Positions 49,256 through 58,363 of a stretch of 64,000 bases of DNA are shown piece by piece. The translations under genes were made by a program, and so were the position numbers. Under the pieces are notes generated by a model. The model was not told the DNA's origin and did not search any database. It worked only from the letters and a program-made list of their open reading frames with translations. This DNA comes from Microbacterium paraoxydans (GTDB taxonomy: Bacteria; Actinomycetota; Actinomycetes; Actinomycetales; Microbacteriaceae), in contig NZ_JAIVLG010000001.1 in the NCBI RefSeq assembly GCF_020524545.1, positions 310,001 through 374,000 of the forward strand, in the 5' to 3' direction. The first letter of the stretch is position 1, and each line of letters begins with the position of its first letter.

Positions 49256-49492
49256 ATGGCCGTCACATCCATCGACATCGACCCCGACGAGCTGATGCGG
49301 GCCAAGCAGCTCGCCGGCACGACCTCCAACCGGGAGACCGTGGATCTCGCGTTGCGCACGCTGATCGCCGTGCGCCGTCAGCCCGCCGCCGTGGAGCGCA
49401 TCATCGGGCGCCACTTCGATGACGATCAGATCGATGCACCCACGATCACGCCGACCGCTGCCGTGTCGCGAGACAAGCGCTCGGCGCGGTGA
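49256..49492 (+). CDS. VapB-type antitoxin
   Basis: The 78-aa protein reads 'TSIDIDPDELMRAKQLAGTTSNRETVDLALRTLIAVRRQPAAVERI', a VapB-type (DUF2191-like) ribbon-helix-helix domain, and ends in a basic/polar tail that would inhibit the toxin. The ATG at 49256 follows AACAGGAG. The promoter is AT-rich (TTATACAAT at 49213-49221, palindrome CTATATAG at 49225-49232), in contrast to its surroundings. Its stop overlaps the vapC GTG by 4 nt. It is unlike the antitoxin at 13.1 kb. Confidence 0.87.
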   Translation: MAVTSIDIDPDELMRAKQLAGTTSNRETVDLALRTLIAVRRQPAAVERIIGRHFDDDQIDAPTITPTAAVSRDKRSAR

Positions 49493-49893
49493 CCACCTAT
49501 CTCGTCGACAACAGCATCTGGCAGAAGGCGGGCAAGAGCGCGACGATCGCGGATCGACTACGGTCTCTCTCACCGAACAACCTCATCATCACCTGCCCGC
49601 CACAGGTTCTCGAGTACTGCCACTCAGCGCGCAGCACCGAAGAGTATGCGGAGCTGCGCCGGGACATGGAGGGGTTGCTTCCCGCATGGGAGCATCCCGC
49701 CGAGCAGGATGCCCTCGACATCCAGCAGGCACTGTGGAAGAAGGGGCTCCTGCGCGCCGCAGCAGCCTTCGACTGTCTCATCGCCGCGTACGCGGTCGCT
49801 AACGACGCCGTGATCCTCAACTCCGACCATGACTTCGGATACATCGAGCTCGCTACCGACGGCAGAGTCCGCCAGGAGTACGTGGCGGCCTGA
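49489..49893 (+). CDS. VapC-type PIN-domain toxin
   Basis: The 134-aa PIN ribonuclease has acidic residues in 'TTYLVDNSIWQKAG' (Asp), 'QVLEYCHSARSTEEY' (Glu), 'AAFDCLIAAYAVAND' (Asp) and 'ILNSDHDFGYIE' (Asp), a full catalytic set. It starts with GTG 49489, overlapping the vapB stop (GTGA). It would cleave a specific RNA when freed from VapB. It is flanked by two related hairpin repeats and converges with the sigma-factor fusion gene, 65 nt away. Confidence 0.88.
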   Translation: MTTYLVDNSIWQKAGKSATIADRLRSLSPNNLIITCPPQVLEYCHSARSTEEYAELRRDMEGLLPAWEHPAEQDALDIQQALWKKGLLRAAAAFDCLIAAYAVANDAVILNSDHDFGYIELATDGRVRQEYVAA

Positions 49894-49912
49894 CCCCGGA
49901 ACGGACAGCGGG

Positions 49913-49965
49913 GAGAACAACCTCGGGGTGCGGGCTGTTCCTCCGCTCCGAGGCGAGCTCACGGG
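49913..49965. repeat. Hairpin-containing imperfect direct repeat, copy 2 (right of vapBC)
   Basis: This 53-bp element again starts GAGAACA and ends GAGCTCACGGG. CCTCGG (49921-49926) pairs with CCGAGG (49948-49953), and GCGG with CCGC inside, around a loop with CTGTTCC. It covers the intergenic space and the stop of the sigma-factor fusion gene, where it can also act as a terminator. Confidence 0.6.
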
Positions 49966-51746
49966 TCGGTGAGCTCGAACGTCATCTCCTCGGGGCCCGG
50001 TCCCCAGGGATCGAAGATGATGTCGGGGTCGTAGACATCGAGGGCGTGCTCTTCCGGTGGACCCCAGAATCCGTCGGCGTCCAACGCCCGGAACGTGAAG
50101 TAGTACCAGCCGCGAGAGTTCAGCAGCAGTCGCTTCCGTGCCTGCCCGGTCTCATCCAACGGGATCATCGCAGAGTGCCCCTGCATCGTGGTGACGTAGA
50201 TCGTTCCGTTCGTCGGGCCGGTGGCCGCGATGACCAGGCCGGTCGTGCCGGCTTCCGCGACGTCCATGTCTTCCGTGCCGGTGATCGCCTCGAAGCCTTG
50301 GATGACGATGGGAAGGACCGTGAAGCTGCCGGTCTCGGCAGGTGATTGATCGTCCGTGTCGAAAGCCCACGCCTGGTAGTGGTGAGTGCCGGCGGGGAGC
50401 TGGAGCGCGCGCGGATCGAAGGTCCACGACCCGTCGGAGGCGACGGGAGGGGTGTAGCGGGCTCCGTCGATGTCCAGCCCCACGGCAGCACCGGGGGTGG
50501 CGACTCCGGAGAGCACGGGGGCGAGGTAGCCGGAGGAGGAAGGGGGCGTGGCGACCCCGGGGCTCAGGTTCGAACCAGGGCCCGGGCCAGGAGTCGTGCC
50601 CGGCGCCGTCACCGGGGCGGTCGGCGCGGTCGGAGCGGGCGCATCGGGGTCGTTCACCAGCTCGATCGCGTCGATGTGAGGGTCGAGAACTCGGCGTCCT
50701 GTGGAGGGGGAGGACGGCTGAGGCGCAGCGGGGGCGGCTGTCGGGGGCGCGCCCGTCTCGTCTGACCTCTCGTCGTCGAGAAAGGGAAGGATGGCGGGGG
50801 CGGCGCTCTCCATCGTGGCTTCGGCGGGCGCTGACGCGGCCGGAGGCGTCCAGGGGAGCAGCAGAGAGCCGAGCAGAAGTCCCCCGACCGAGAGCGCACC
50901 GATGCCGCCGACGAGGAAGGTCGAGACGCCGACACCCGCGGCGACGGCGGCCACCGCGGCCCCGGTGCCGGGAACCAGCGCCCCGGTGGCGGGAAGGGCG
51001 ACGCCGAGCGCGCCGAAGCCGACAGCCGACAGCGCAACCCCGCTCAGTCGTTGCGCATCGTTGCGCATGCTCAGGAGGAGCTCGTCGCAGTCGTCGCACG
51101 AAGACACGTGGTCGGTGATCTCTCGAACCACGGTGCCGTCGAGCGGTTCGGTGAGGTATCGGGGGAAGAGGCGCGCGGCATGGGCCTCGTCGTCGCGGAG
51201 CACCGGCGGGACGTGGCTGGTGAGCCAGTGGAACTTCAACCCGACGCGGGCGCGGCGCTGCAGGGCCGAGACGGCGTTCGGCTTGATGCCCAGCTCGCGC
51301 GCGATCTCGGGGCGAGCGACCTCGGCGACCTCCGTCAGCCAGAGCACCCGCTGCCAGCGCTCCGGGAGCTCCTGGAACGCCTGGAGGAGCTGTCGCGCGT
51401 TCGACTCCCGCTCGACGAGGTGGAGCGCGTCGCGGAAATCGGCGCGATCCGGGTCGACGGTGTCGTCGACGAGTTCCGCTTCCTTCCGCCACCGGATCGC
51501 CGTGTTGCGGATCACGGCTTTCAGATACGAGCGAAACGCGAACTCGGGTCCGGTGCTCGTCGTGGTCACCTGCTGGTAGACGGCGAGAAGCGCCTCGGAA
51601 GCGAGGTCTTCCGCGTGTGCAGGGGAGAACCTGTGCGCGTAGCGCAGCGCGGGGCCGATGTGGCGCTCCCACAGCACGGCATAGGCAGACTGCTCCCCAT
51701 GACGCAACGCGCGGAGGAGATCCCTATCGGTGCGAGAGTCTTCCAC
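49959..51746 (-). CDS. ECF-type sigma factor fused to anti-sigma-like, transmembrane and extracellular domains
   Basis: The 595-aa protein combines parts usually found on separate proteins. Residues about 10-90 are sigma region 2 ('AEDLASEALLAVYQQV', 'FRSYLKAVIRNTAIRWRKE'), about 119-170 region 4 ('LPERWQRVLWLTEVAEVARPEIARELGIKPNAVSALQRRARVGL'), about 200-210 an anti-sigma zinc-finger-like H-x-x-x-C-x-x-C ('DHVSSCDDC'), and about 231-297 hydrophobic membrane helices. A Pro/Thr/Ala-rich spacer (about 300-400) and an Ig-like exported domain to the end follow. It looks like a membrane-held sigma factor that could be released by a signal outside the cell. GTG 51746 follows AAGGGA. It lies downstream of the thioester adhesin gene on the same strand. 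Confidence 0.88.
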   Translation of the reverse strand: MEDSRTDRDLLRALRHGEQSAYAVLWERHIGPALRYAHRFSPAHAEDLASEALLAVYQQVTTTSTGPEFAFRSYLKAVIRNTAIRWRKEAELVDDTVDPDRADFRDALHLVERESNARQLLQAFQELPERWQRVLWLTEVAEVARPEIARELGIKPNAVSALQRRARVGLKFHWLTSHVPPVLRDDEAHAARLFPRYLTEPLDGTVVREITDHVSSCDDCDELLLSMRNDAQRLSGVALSAVGFGALGVALPATGALVPGTGAAVAAVAAGVGVSTFLVGGIGALSVGGLLLGSLLLPWTPPAASAPAEATMESAAPAILPFLDDERSDETGAPPTAAPAAPQPSSPSTGRRVLDPHIDAIELVNDPDAPAPTAPTAPVTAPGTTPGPGPGSNLSPGVATPPSSSGYLAPVLSGVATPGAAVGLDIDGARYTPPVASDGSWTFDPRALQLPAGTHHYQAWAFDTDDQSPAETGSFTVLPIVIQGFEAITGTEDMDVAEAGTTGLVIAATGPTNGTIYVTTMQGHSAMIPLDETGQARKRLLLNSRGWYYFTFRALDADGFWGPPEEHALDVYDPDIIFDPWGPGPEEMTFELTDP

Positions 51747-51805
51747 GACTTCCCTTCACTGAAGTTTGCCCGGTCGCTTGATGATATTCCGGTGGTCCCC
51801 CGAGT

Positions 51806-51840
51806 GGTGAGGATGGAGCCGTGGGGACTCCATCCTCACC
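51806..51840 (-). terminator. Hairpin after the thioester adhesin gene
   Basis: GGTGAGGATGGAG (51806-51818) pairs perfectly over 13 bp with CTCCATCCTCACC (51828-51840), just past the adhesin stop and 60 nt before the sigma-fusion start. It lacks a clear T tract, so partial read-through is possible. Confidence 0.7.
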
Positions 51841-51856
51841 GCTCGCGGCGCATCGC

Positions 51857-53380
51857 TCAGATGGCGCTCTTCCTCCGCTGCGTCACCAACAGAGCGGTTC
51901 CTGCGACGACCGCGAGCAGCGCCGCCGCGGCCACGATGATCGGTGCCTCGGCGCCGGTCGCCGCCAGAGTCCCGCCGCTGTCCACCGTCGGCGAGGCGGG
52001 AGTCCCGGCGTCCGCCTGTTCGACGACGACCGTCTGCGCCGCGTCGTCGATGTCCGTGTGCGCGGCCACGGGCTCACCCGCCGGGTCCGAACCGGTGAAG
52101 AGCCATTCGAAGGCGACGAGTGTCGTGCCCGCGAAGCCCTCGGGCACGACGAAGGTGACCTCGACGGAGCCGCTCGCGGACACCGGGGTGAAGGTCGTCG
52201 ATCCGATGATGCCCGTCGAACTGCCGTCGGCCTTGCGCATCAGCTCGCCGCGGACGGTGTATTCGAGACCCGGCACCACGTTCTCGTACGCGACCGTGTC
52301 GATCACCGAACCGCCGCTCGCCGCCAGGGTGCGGTCGCCGTCCGCGGCATCGACCAACGACGTTCCGATGGTCGGCTCAGCTGCTGCCGGCTGAGCCGAC
52401 CATTCTGCGCCGGCCTCCGCCGTGAGCTGCGCGGTGCTCGGCGCCACGAGAATGATCGACTGCGCGTGGTCCTCCGCCGTCGCCGTGCCCTCGGGCACGT
52501 TGGGCACCGAGATCACCGCGCCCGTGCTCCGGGAACCCTCGGCCGTCGCTCGCACCGTCGCGCTGCCAGCGGCGGTCGTCGCCCGCAGATCCAGATAGAG
52601 CTCCTGTCCGTCGACGACGGCGTTCACGTCGACGGGTGCTCCGGACGAATCGGTGACGGCGACGGCGGGGTCCACCGAGACCGTGACGGATACCTGGTCG
52701 GTGCTCACCGTGAACGGTCCGACGAGACTTCCCGCGATCTGCGGGGCGGTCGGCGCGGAGACGGTCGCGGTCACCGCCAGGTCTTCGGGGGTGAGTCCGG
52801 GGGAGGCATTCGCTCCGTTCACCAGGTACCAGTAGGCGGCCTCCGAGTCGGGGGTCTCCCAGGCCCAGGCGGCGTCGAAGGTCAGATCCGTGTATCGCCA
52901 GATCGCGTATTGCGTGGCCTCGATCGCGTCGTTGCGTGAGATCCCGGGAACACCGGCCGCGGCCCCGAGGGCTTCCAGGCTGACGGCGGGATAGCTGTGC
53001 GCGAGGACCCACAGCACCTTGCCCTGTACGTCCGGATCCACGAAGTAGTTCGCGCCCAGGAAGCTCTCGACGTCTCCGGCTGTTCCCAGACGGCCGGTCA
53101 TCGCCGTCACATCGTGCTCGATGCAGTACGCCCAATAGTCCGGATCGCCGGCTTGGACGCCCGAGGACCAGATCGGGAAGATCGCGGTTCCGCCGTATCC
53201 CTCGCGGCTACCGATGTAGACCGAGTCCCCCGGATCGACCTCCTCCGCGGTCGCAGCGGTGACTCCCGCGGGCGCGACCATCGCTGCGAGCGCGAGCAGC
53301 ACGCCCGCGATCCAGCTGCCCGCTCGTGGCGTCCTTCGCAAGAGCCCGGCCCCTGGACCCGCTGCCTCTGTTGCCGTCAT
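51857..53380 (-). CDS. Thioester-domain, VaFE-repeat, LAxTG-anchored surface protein
   Basis: The 507-aa secreted protein has a signal peptide (about 1-45), a thioester (TQXA) domain with Cys86 in 'DYWAYCIEHD' and Gln157 in 'IEATQYAIW' (predicted internal thioester pair), a beta-rich middle, and a VaFE-type repeat ('TIGTSLVDAADGDRTLAASGG', 'VDTVAYENV' type start, 'TLVAFEWLF'), with Lys/Asn/Glu isopeptide chemistry possible. It ends in a sorting signal: LAATG at about 472-476, a hydrophobic helix and 'QRRKSAI'. Class E sortases use LAxTG. Such thioester proteins bind host or surface amines covalently. No sortase is in the window. ATG 53380 follows GAGGGGAG. Confidence 0.92.
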   Translation of the reverse strand: MTATEAAGPGAGLLRRTPRAGSWIAGVLLALAAMVAPAGVTAATAEEVDPGDSVYIGSREGYGGTAIFPIWSSGVQAGDPDYWAYCIEHDVTAMTGRLGTAGDVESFLGANYFVDPDVQGKVLWVLAHSYPAVSLEALGAAAGVPGISRNDAIEATQYAIWRYTDLTFDAAWAWETPDSEAAYWYLVNGANASPGLTPEDLAVTATVSAPTAPQIAGSLVGPFTVSTDQVSVTVSVDPAVAVTDSSGAPVDVNAVVDGQELYLDLRATTAAGSATVRATAEGSRSTGAVISVPNVPEGTATAEDHAQSIILVAPSTAQLTAEAGAEWSAQPAAAEPTIGTSLVDAADGDRTLAASGGSVIDTVAYENVVPGLEYTVRGELMRKADGSSTGIIGSTTFTPVSASGSVEVTFVVPEGFAGTTLVAFEWLFTGSDPAGEPVAAHTDIDDAAQTVVVEQADAGTPASPTVDSGGTLAATGAEAPIIVAAAALLAVVAGTALLVTQRRKSAI

Positions 53381-53501
53381 CTGGTGGACTCCCCTCGGTC
53401 TCGGACGCTGATGCGTCTCTCTGGGGATAAGGAGTCGGAAAGGACGCGAAAGTGACGCGGGCCGTCTTCGCCGGGCGTGTCGGGGTGCTCGGCCCGCCGG
53501 A

Positions 53502-55598
53502 TCAGCGGTCGCCGACGGACCGGGTATGGGCGTCGGGGGCGAGGTCGATCCGGCGCAGCAACTGCGCGTTCAGCGCGACCACGACGGTCGACAGGGACAT
53601 CAGGATCGCTCCGACCGACATCGGCAGGATGAATCCGATCGGTGCCAGGACGCCGGCGGCGAGCGGGACCGAGATGAGGTTGTAGCCCGCAGCCCACCAC
53701 AGGTTCTGCTTCATCTTGCGATACGTGGCGCGGGACAGCTCGATCACCGAGATCACCGAGCGGGGATCGGAACTTGCGAGGATCACGCCGGCGGAGGCGA
53801 TGGCGACATCGGTCCCCGCGCCGATGGCGATCCCGACGTCGGCCTGCGACAGAGCCGGCGCATCGTTCACGCCGTCGCCGACCATCGCCACCTTCTTGCC
53901 CTCGCGTTGCAGCTCCGCGACCTTCGCGGACTTGTCCTCGGGGCGCACCCCGGCGAAGACCCGATCGATGCCGAGCTCAGCCGCCACCGACTCGGCGACG
54001 GCCTGAGCATCACCGGTGATCATGACGACCTCGACGCCCAGGCGGTGAAGGGCATCCACGGCCTCCCGCGACTCGGGGCGCACCTCGTCGGCGAGTCGCA
54101 GCCCGCCGACCACGCGCCCGTCGAGGACGACGTGAAGGATGATGGCGCCTTCCCCGCGCCATTCGTCCGCGGCGGCGATCTCCTGTCCGCCGATCTCGTC
54201 GAGGAGCTTCGGGCCGCCGACACGGACCTCTGCGCCGTCGACGCTCGCCGTGACTCCCACCGCCGGGGAGGAGGCGAAGCCGGACGCGGAGGCGAGCGTG
54301 AGGTTCTTCTCCTCAGCCGCCCGCACGATCGCCCGGGCCAGGGGATGCTCACTGTCCGCCTCGGCGGAGGCGGCGAGGACGAGCAGCCGATCGGCATCCA
54401 CCTCACCGGCGGTCTCGACCGCCGTGACCGTCGGAGCGCCCTTGGTCAGTGTGCCCGTCTTGTCGAAGAGGACGGCGTCGACCGTGCGCATGCTCTCCAG
54501 GGCGAGTCGGTCTTTGATCAGCACGCCGCCGCGCGCGGCCCGCTCGGTGGCGATGGATACGACGAGGGGGATGGCGAGACCGAGCGCATGGGGGCAGGCG
54601 ATGACCAGCACGGTGATGCTGCGCACCACGGCGGCATCCGGATTCCCCACCAGCGTCCACACCACGGCGGTGAGGGCGGCGGACAGCAGAGCGAACCAGA
54701 AGAGCAGTGCGGCGGCGCGATCGGCGATGCGCTGCGCACGCGACGAGGAGTTCTGCGCCTCCGTCACGAGCCGCTGGATGCCGGCGAGGGCGGTGTCGTC
54801 GCCGGTGGCGGTGATCTCCACCCGAAGACCGGAGTCGGTGGCGACGGTGCCCGCGGTGACGGTGTCGCCCGTCGTCCGTGTGACCGGACGTGATTCCCCC
54901 GTGACCATGGACTCATCCATCGCGGCGGTTCCGTCGACGATGCTGCCGTCGGCCGGGACGCTCCCGCCGGGACGGACGACGACGACATCACCGACGGCCA
55001 GGTCAGCGGGGGAGACCGTGACGACCGTCTCGCCCTCGACGCGCTCGGCCTCGTCGGGCAGCAGGGCGGCGAGCGAGTCGAGTGCCGACGTCGTCTGCGC
55101 GAGCGAGCGCATCTCGATCCAATGGCCGAGGAGCATGATGACGATGAGCAGCGCCAGCTCCCACCAGAACTCGAGTTCGTGGTGGAGCACCCCGAGCGTC
55201 GCGCCCCAGGAGGCGAGGAAAGCTACCGTGATGGCGAGCCCGATGAGCAGCATCATCCCCGGTGTGCGTGTCCGGAGCTCGCTGACGGCTCCGGTGAGGA
55301 ACGGCCATCCGCCCCACACGTACATGACGGTGCCCAGCACCGGGGCTATGAGCCGCGCCCAGCCCGGAACGTCGTAGCCGAGAAGCATCGCGAACATCGG
55401 AGAGAACGCCACCACGGGCACCGCGATGACGAGGTTGATCCAGAACAGACGGCGGAACCGCCCGACGTGATCGCCGTGCTCCGCGTGACCGCCGTGCCCC
55501 GTGTGACCGCCGTGTTCCGTGTGGCCGCCGTCGGCCTCGTGACCTGCGTGCTCGGCGGCGGGAGCCTGTGCGTCGTGGTGCGCGTGCTGGTCGTTCAT
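53502..55598 (-). CDS. copB: Copper-translocating P1B-type ATPase, CPH type
   Basis: The 698-aa P-type ATPase has a His-rich N-terminus ('HAHHDAQ', then repeated GGH/EHG units, residues about 5-45) instead of an HMA domain, eight membrane helices with the transport motif '[14 protein letters not shown]' (CPH, typical of CopB), phosphorylation site '[11 protein letters not shown]', 'TGES' in the actuator, 'SEHPLARAI' and '[12 protein letters not shown]'. CopB-type pumps move Cu+ or Cu2+/Ag+ outward. The ATG overlaps the copA stop by 4 nt, so it is the third gene of copZ-copA-copB. Having both CPC and CPH pumps suggests broad copper or silver tolerance. Confidence 0.94.
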   Translation of the reverse strand: MNDQHAHHDAQAPAAEHAGHEADGGHTEHGGHTGHGGHAEHGDHVGRFRRLFWINLVIAVPVVAFSPMFAMLLGYDVPGWARLIAPVLGTVMYVWGGWPFLTGAVSELRTRTPGMMLLIGLAITVAFLASWGATLGVLHHELEFWWELALLIVIMLLGHWIEMRSLAQTTSALDSLAALLPDEAERVEGETVVTVSPADLAVGDVVVVRPGGSVPADGSIVDGTAAMDESMVTGESRPVTRTTGDTVTAGTVATDSGLRVEITATGDDTALAGIQRLVTEAQNSSSRAQRIADRAAALLFWFALLSAALTAVVWTLVGNPDAAVVRSITVLVIACPHALGLAIPLVVSIATERAARGGVLIKDRLALESMRTVDAVLFDKTGTLTKGAPTVTAVETAGEVDADRLLVLAASAEADSEHPLARAIVRAAEEKNLTLASASGFASSPAVGVTASVDGAEVRVGGPKLLDEIGGQEIAAADEWRGEGAIILHVVLDGRVVGGLRLADEVRPESREAVDALHRLGVEVVMITGDAQAVAESVAAELGIDRVFAGVRPEDKSAKVAELQREGKKVAMVGDGVNDAPALSQADVGIAIGAGTDVAIASAGVILASSDPRSVISVIELSRATYRKMKQNLWWAAGYNLISVPLAAGVLAPIGFILPMSVGAILMSLSTVVVALNAQLLRRIDLAPDAHTRSVGDR

Positions 55599-57913
55599 GC
55601 GTTTTCCTTCCTCAGAGCGGGTCGGGATCCTCGGCCCGCGCGTCCTCGTCGCGTGACGCTCGTGAAGCCGCGCAGGCGCAGGCTGTTGCCGACGACGAAG
55701 ACGCTGGAGAGCGCCATCGCCGCGCCGGCGAGCATCGGGTTGAGCATGCCGAGCGCTGCGACCGGGATGGCGGCGACGTTGTAGGCGAAGGCCCAGAAGA
55801 GGTTGGTCCTGATCGTGGCCAGCGTCTTCCGCGACAGGCGGATCGCATCGACCGCACTGCGCAGATCACCGCGCACGAGCGTGATGTCCGATGCCTCGAT
55901 GGCGACGTCCGCGCCCGTGCCCATCGCGAGTCCGAGGTCGGCCTGGGCGAGGGCGGGGGCGTCGTTGACGCCGTCGCCGATCATCGCCACGGTCTTGCCC
56001 TCGCGCTGCAGCCGGACGACCACGTCGACCTTGTCTTTGGGGAGGACTTCCGCGATGACGTCCTCGATGCCCACCTCGGTCGCGATCCGCCGTGCCACGG
56101 TCTCGTTGTCACCGGTGAGCAGAACGGGAGTCAGCCCGAGCTCCCGGAACCGGGCGATCGCCTCGGCGCTGCTCGGCTTGATCGTGTCCGCGACGACGAG
56201 GAGGCCGCGTGCGCGTCCGTCCCAGCCCGCGGCGACGACGGTCCTGCCCTCGCCCTCGGCGCGCGCCTTCGCCGAAGCCAGGTCGGGACTCAGCGTCTGC
56301 GACCACTCGGCGAAGAGCGATTCGCGTCCGACCAGCACGGCGTGCCCGTCGACGACGCCGTGCACGCCCCGTCCCTCGAGGTTCGCGAAGCCCTCCGGCG
56401 TGGGCAGCGCCCCGACCTCCCTGGTCGCGCCCGCGGCGATCGCCTGTGCGATCGGGTGCTCCGAGGCATCCTCCACCGCCCCGGCCAGCCGCAGCAGGGT
56501 CGCCCGGTCGGTGCCGGGCTCGACGACGACGTCGACGAGGGTCATCCTGCCGGTGGTCACCGTTCCGGTCTTGTCGAGCAGGACGGTGTCGACCTTGCGA
56601 GTGGATTCGAGCACCTCCGGCCCCTTGATGAGCACGCCCATCTGCGCCCCTCGCCCGGTGCCGACCAGAAGTGCCGTGGGCGTGGCGAGTCCCAGCGCGC
56701 ACGGGCACGCGATCACGAGGACCGCCACCGCCGCCGTGAAAGCCGCGGCGACCGGGAACCCCGCAACGAGCCAGCCGCCGAGGGTGACGAGAGCGATCAC
56801 GATCACGATCGGCACGAACACCCCGGAGATCCGGTCGGCGAGCCGCTGCACCTCCGCCTTCCCGGTCTGCGCCTCCTCGACGAGCGTGGCCATCTGTGCC
56901 AGCTGGGTATCCGCGCCGATCCGGGTCGCCCGGACCACGAGCCGCCCGCCGGCGTTCGTGGTGGCTCCGGTGACGCGGTCGCCCGGCGTCACCTCGACCG
57001 GGACGGACTCACCGGTGAGCATGGAGGCGTCCACGGCCGACGTCCCGGAGACCACGACGCCGTCGGTCGCGATCTTCTCGCCCGGCCGCACGATGAACTC
57101 GTCGCCCACCCGAAGGTCTTCGACCGGGATCCTCGCCTCCATGCCGCCGCGCAGCACAGCGACCTCCTTCGCGCCGAGTTCGAGGAGCGCGCGCAGAGCC
57201 GCACCGGCCTGCCTCTTCGACCGCTTCTCGAAGTAGCGTCCCGCCAGGACGAACATCGTCACGCCGGCACCCACCTCGAGGTAGATGTTCGCCGCCCCGT
57301 CGGAGGGGGCCAGTGCGAATTCGAAGGGGTGCGTCATGCCCGGCATGCCCGCTGAGCCGAAGAAGAGGGCGTACAGCGACCACAGGAAGGCGGCCGAGGT
57401 GCCCATCGAGATGAGCGTGTCCATCGTCGCCGCTCCGTGGCGCAGGTTCGTCCACGCGGCCTTGTGGAAGGGCCAGCCCGCCCAGACGATCACCGGGGCG
57501 GCGAGGGTGAGCGAGGCCCACTGCCAGTACGTGAACTGCAGTGCGGGGATCATCGCCATGGCGATCACCGGCACCGTCAGCACGACCGCGCCGATCAAGC
57601 GGTTGCGGAGGGAGAGCAGCTCCGGATCCGTGTCACCGGCGTGGGCGTCCGCTCCGGCTTCCTTCTTCTTCCCTCGGGGTGCGGCCACGACGGCGGAGTA
57701 CCCCGTCTTCTCCACCTCGGCGATCAGGAGGGCGGCGTCGTAGTCGTCCGGGACCGAGATGCTCGCCTTCTCCGTCGCGTAGTTGACGGTGGCCACGACG
57801 CCGTCGAGCTTGTTCAGCTTCTTCTCGATGCGCATGGCGCAGGAAGCGCACGTCATCCCGCCGATCTCGAGCTCGATGCCCGATCCCATGCTCGGAAGTG
57901 CTGATGTACTCAT
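55595..57913 (-). CDS. copA: Copper-translocating P1B-type ATPase CopA
   Basis: The 772-aa exporter of Cu+ has an N-terminal heavy-metal-associated domain ('[23 protein letters not shown]', C-x-x-C), eight membrane helices with transport motif '[16 protein letters not shown]' (CPC), actuator 'TGES', phosphorylation site '[11 protein letters not shown]', 'SEHPIAQAI' and '[18 protein letters not shown]'. Length and motifs are complete. It starts 67 nt after copZ and overlaps copB by 4 nt. The chaperone CopZ is expected to deliver copper to it. Two CsoR-type operators lie ahead of copZ and should make the operon copper-inducible. Confidence 0.96.
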   Translation of the reverse strand: MSTSALPSMGSGIELEIGGMTCASCAMRIEKKLNKLDGVVATVNYATEKASISVPDDYDAALLIAEVEKTGYSAVVAAPRGKKKEAGADAHAGDTDPELLSLRNRLIGAVVLTVPVIAMAMIPALQFTYWQWASLTLAAPVIVWAGWPFHKAAWTNLRHGAATMDTLISMGTSAAFLWSLYALFFGSAGMPGMTHPFEFALAPSDGAANIYLEVGAGVTMFVLAGRYFEKRSKRQAGAALRALLELGAKEVAVLRGGMEARIPVEDLRVGDEFIVRPGEKIATDGVVVSGTSAVDASMLTGESVPVEVTPGDRVTGATTNAGGRLVVRATRIGADTQLAQMATLVEEAQTGKAEVQRLADRISGVFVPIVIVIALVTLGGWLVAGFPVAAAFTAAVAVLVIACPCALGLATPTALLVGTGRGAQMGVLIKGPEVLESTRKVDTVLLDKTGTVTTGRMTLVDVVVEPGTDRATLLRLAGAVEDASEHPIAQAIAAGATREVGALPTPEGFANLEGRGVHGVVDGHAVLVGRESLFAEWSQTLSPDLASAKARAEGEGRTVVAAGWDGRARGLLVVADTIKPSSAEAIARFRELGLTPVLLTGDNETVARRIATEVGIEDVIAEVLPKDKVDVVVRLQREGKTVAMIGDGVNDAPALAQADLGLAMGTGADVAIEASDITLVRGDLRSAVDAIRLSRKTLATIRTNLFWAFAYNVAAIPVAALGMLNPMLAGAAMALSSVFVVGNSLRLRGFTSVTRRGRAGRGSRPALRKENA

Positions 57914-57980
57914 GGTCCTATCCTTCTCCTGATCGTGGTTCGGCGCGCTCAGCGGGAGGCCGCGCCCAGGTCGTCGGTGT

Positions 57981-58193
57981 TCACGCCGTCCGCACGGCGG
58001 AGTACCCCGCTTCCGTCACGGCAGCGAGGATCTGGGCGTCGTCCACGCCCTCGGAGCTCGTGACGACGAGCGTTCCCGTCTGCGCACTGACCCGGATCCC
58101 GTCGACGCCGGCAACCTCGGCGACTTCCTCACGGACCGACATCTCGCAGTGCCCGCACGTCATCCCTGTGACCTTGTACTCGTTCGTCGTCAT
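57981..58193 (-). CDS. copZ: Copper chaperone, heavy-metal-associated domain
   Basis: The 70-aa single HMA domain reads '[62 protein letters not shown]', with the metal-binding M-x-C-x-x-C at residues about 11-16 and the usual beta-alpha-beta-beta-alpha-beta order. It binds Cu+ in the cytoplasm and hands it to CopA, encoded next. It is the first gene of the operon, so it is translated from the transcript controlled by the CsoR-like sites 20-70 nt upstream. Confidence 0.95.
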   Translation of the reverse strand: MTTNEYKVTGMTCGHCEMSVREEVAEVAGVDGIRVSAQTGTLVVTSSEGVDDAQILAAVTEAGYSAVRTA

Positions 58194-58213
58194 CGCAGCT
58201 CCTTGTCTGGAAG

Positions 58214-58228
58214 TACCCCTACCGGGTA
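58214..58228. promoter_or_regulatory. CsoR-type operator 1 upstream of copZAB
   Basis: TACCC-CTACC-GGGTA is a perfect 5-5-5 inverted repeat beginning 20 nt before the copZ start, matching the G/C-tract operator type of CsoR repressors. Confidence 0.72.
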
Positions 58229-58247
58229 TCTGATCACCATAACGATA

Positions 58248-58262
58248 TACCCATTGGGGGTA
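58248..58262. promoter_or_regulatory. CsoR-type operator 2 upstream of copZAB
   Basis: TACCC-ATTGG-GGGTA is a second perfect TACCC-N5-GGGTA repeat. Its centre is 34 bp from operator 1, about three helical turns, which would place both repressors on one face of the promoter. Confidence 0.72.
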
Positions 58263-58363
58263 TTCCGCACGCTGGAGACGCAGCTTGTTCCACGGGTAAA
58301 TTCGCCGCTTCTTTCTCCGAATCGGTAGGTGACGAAGCGCAGTACTTTCCTAAGCTCAGGAAC

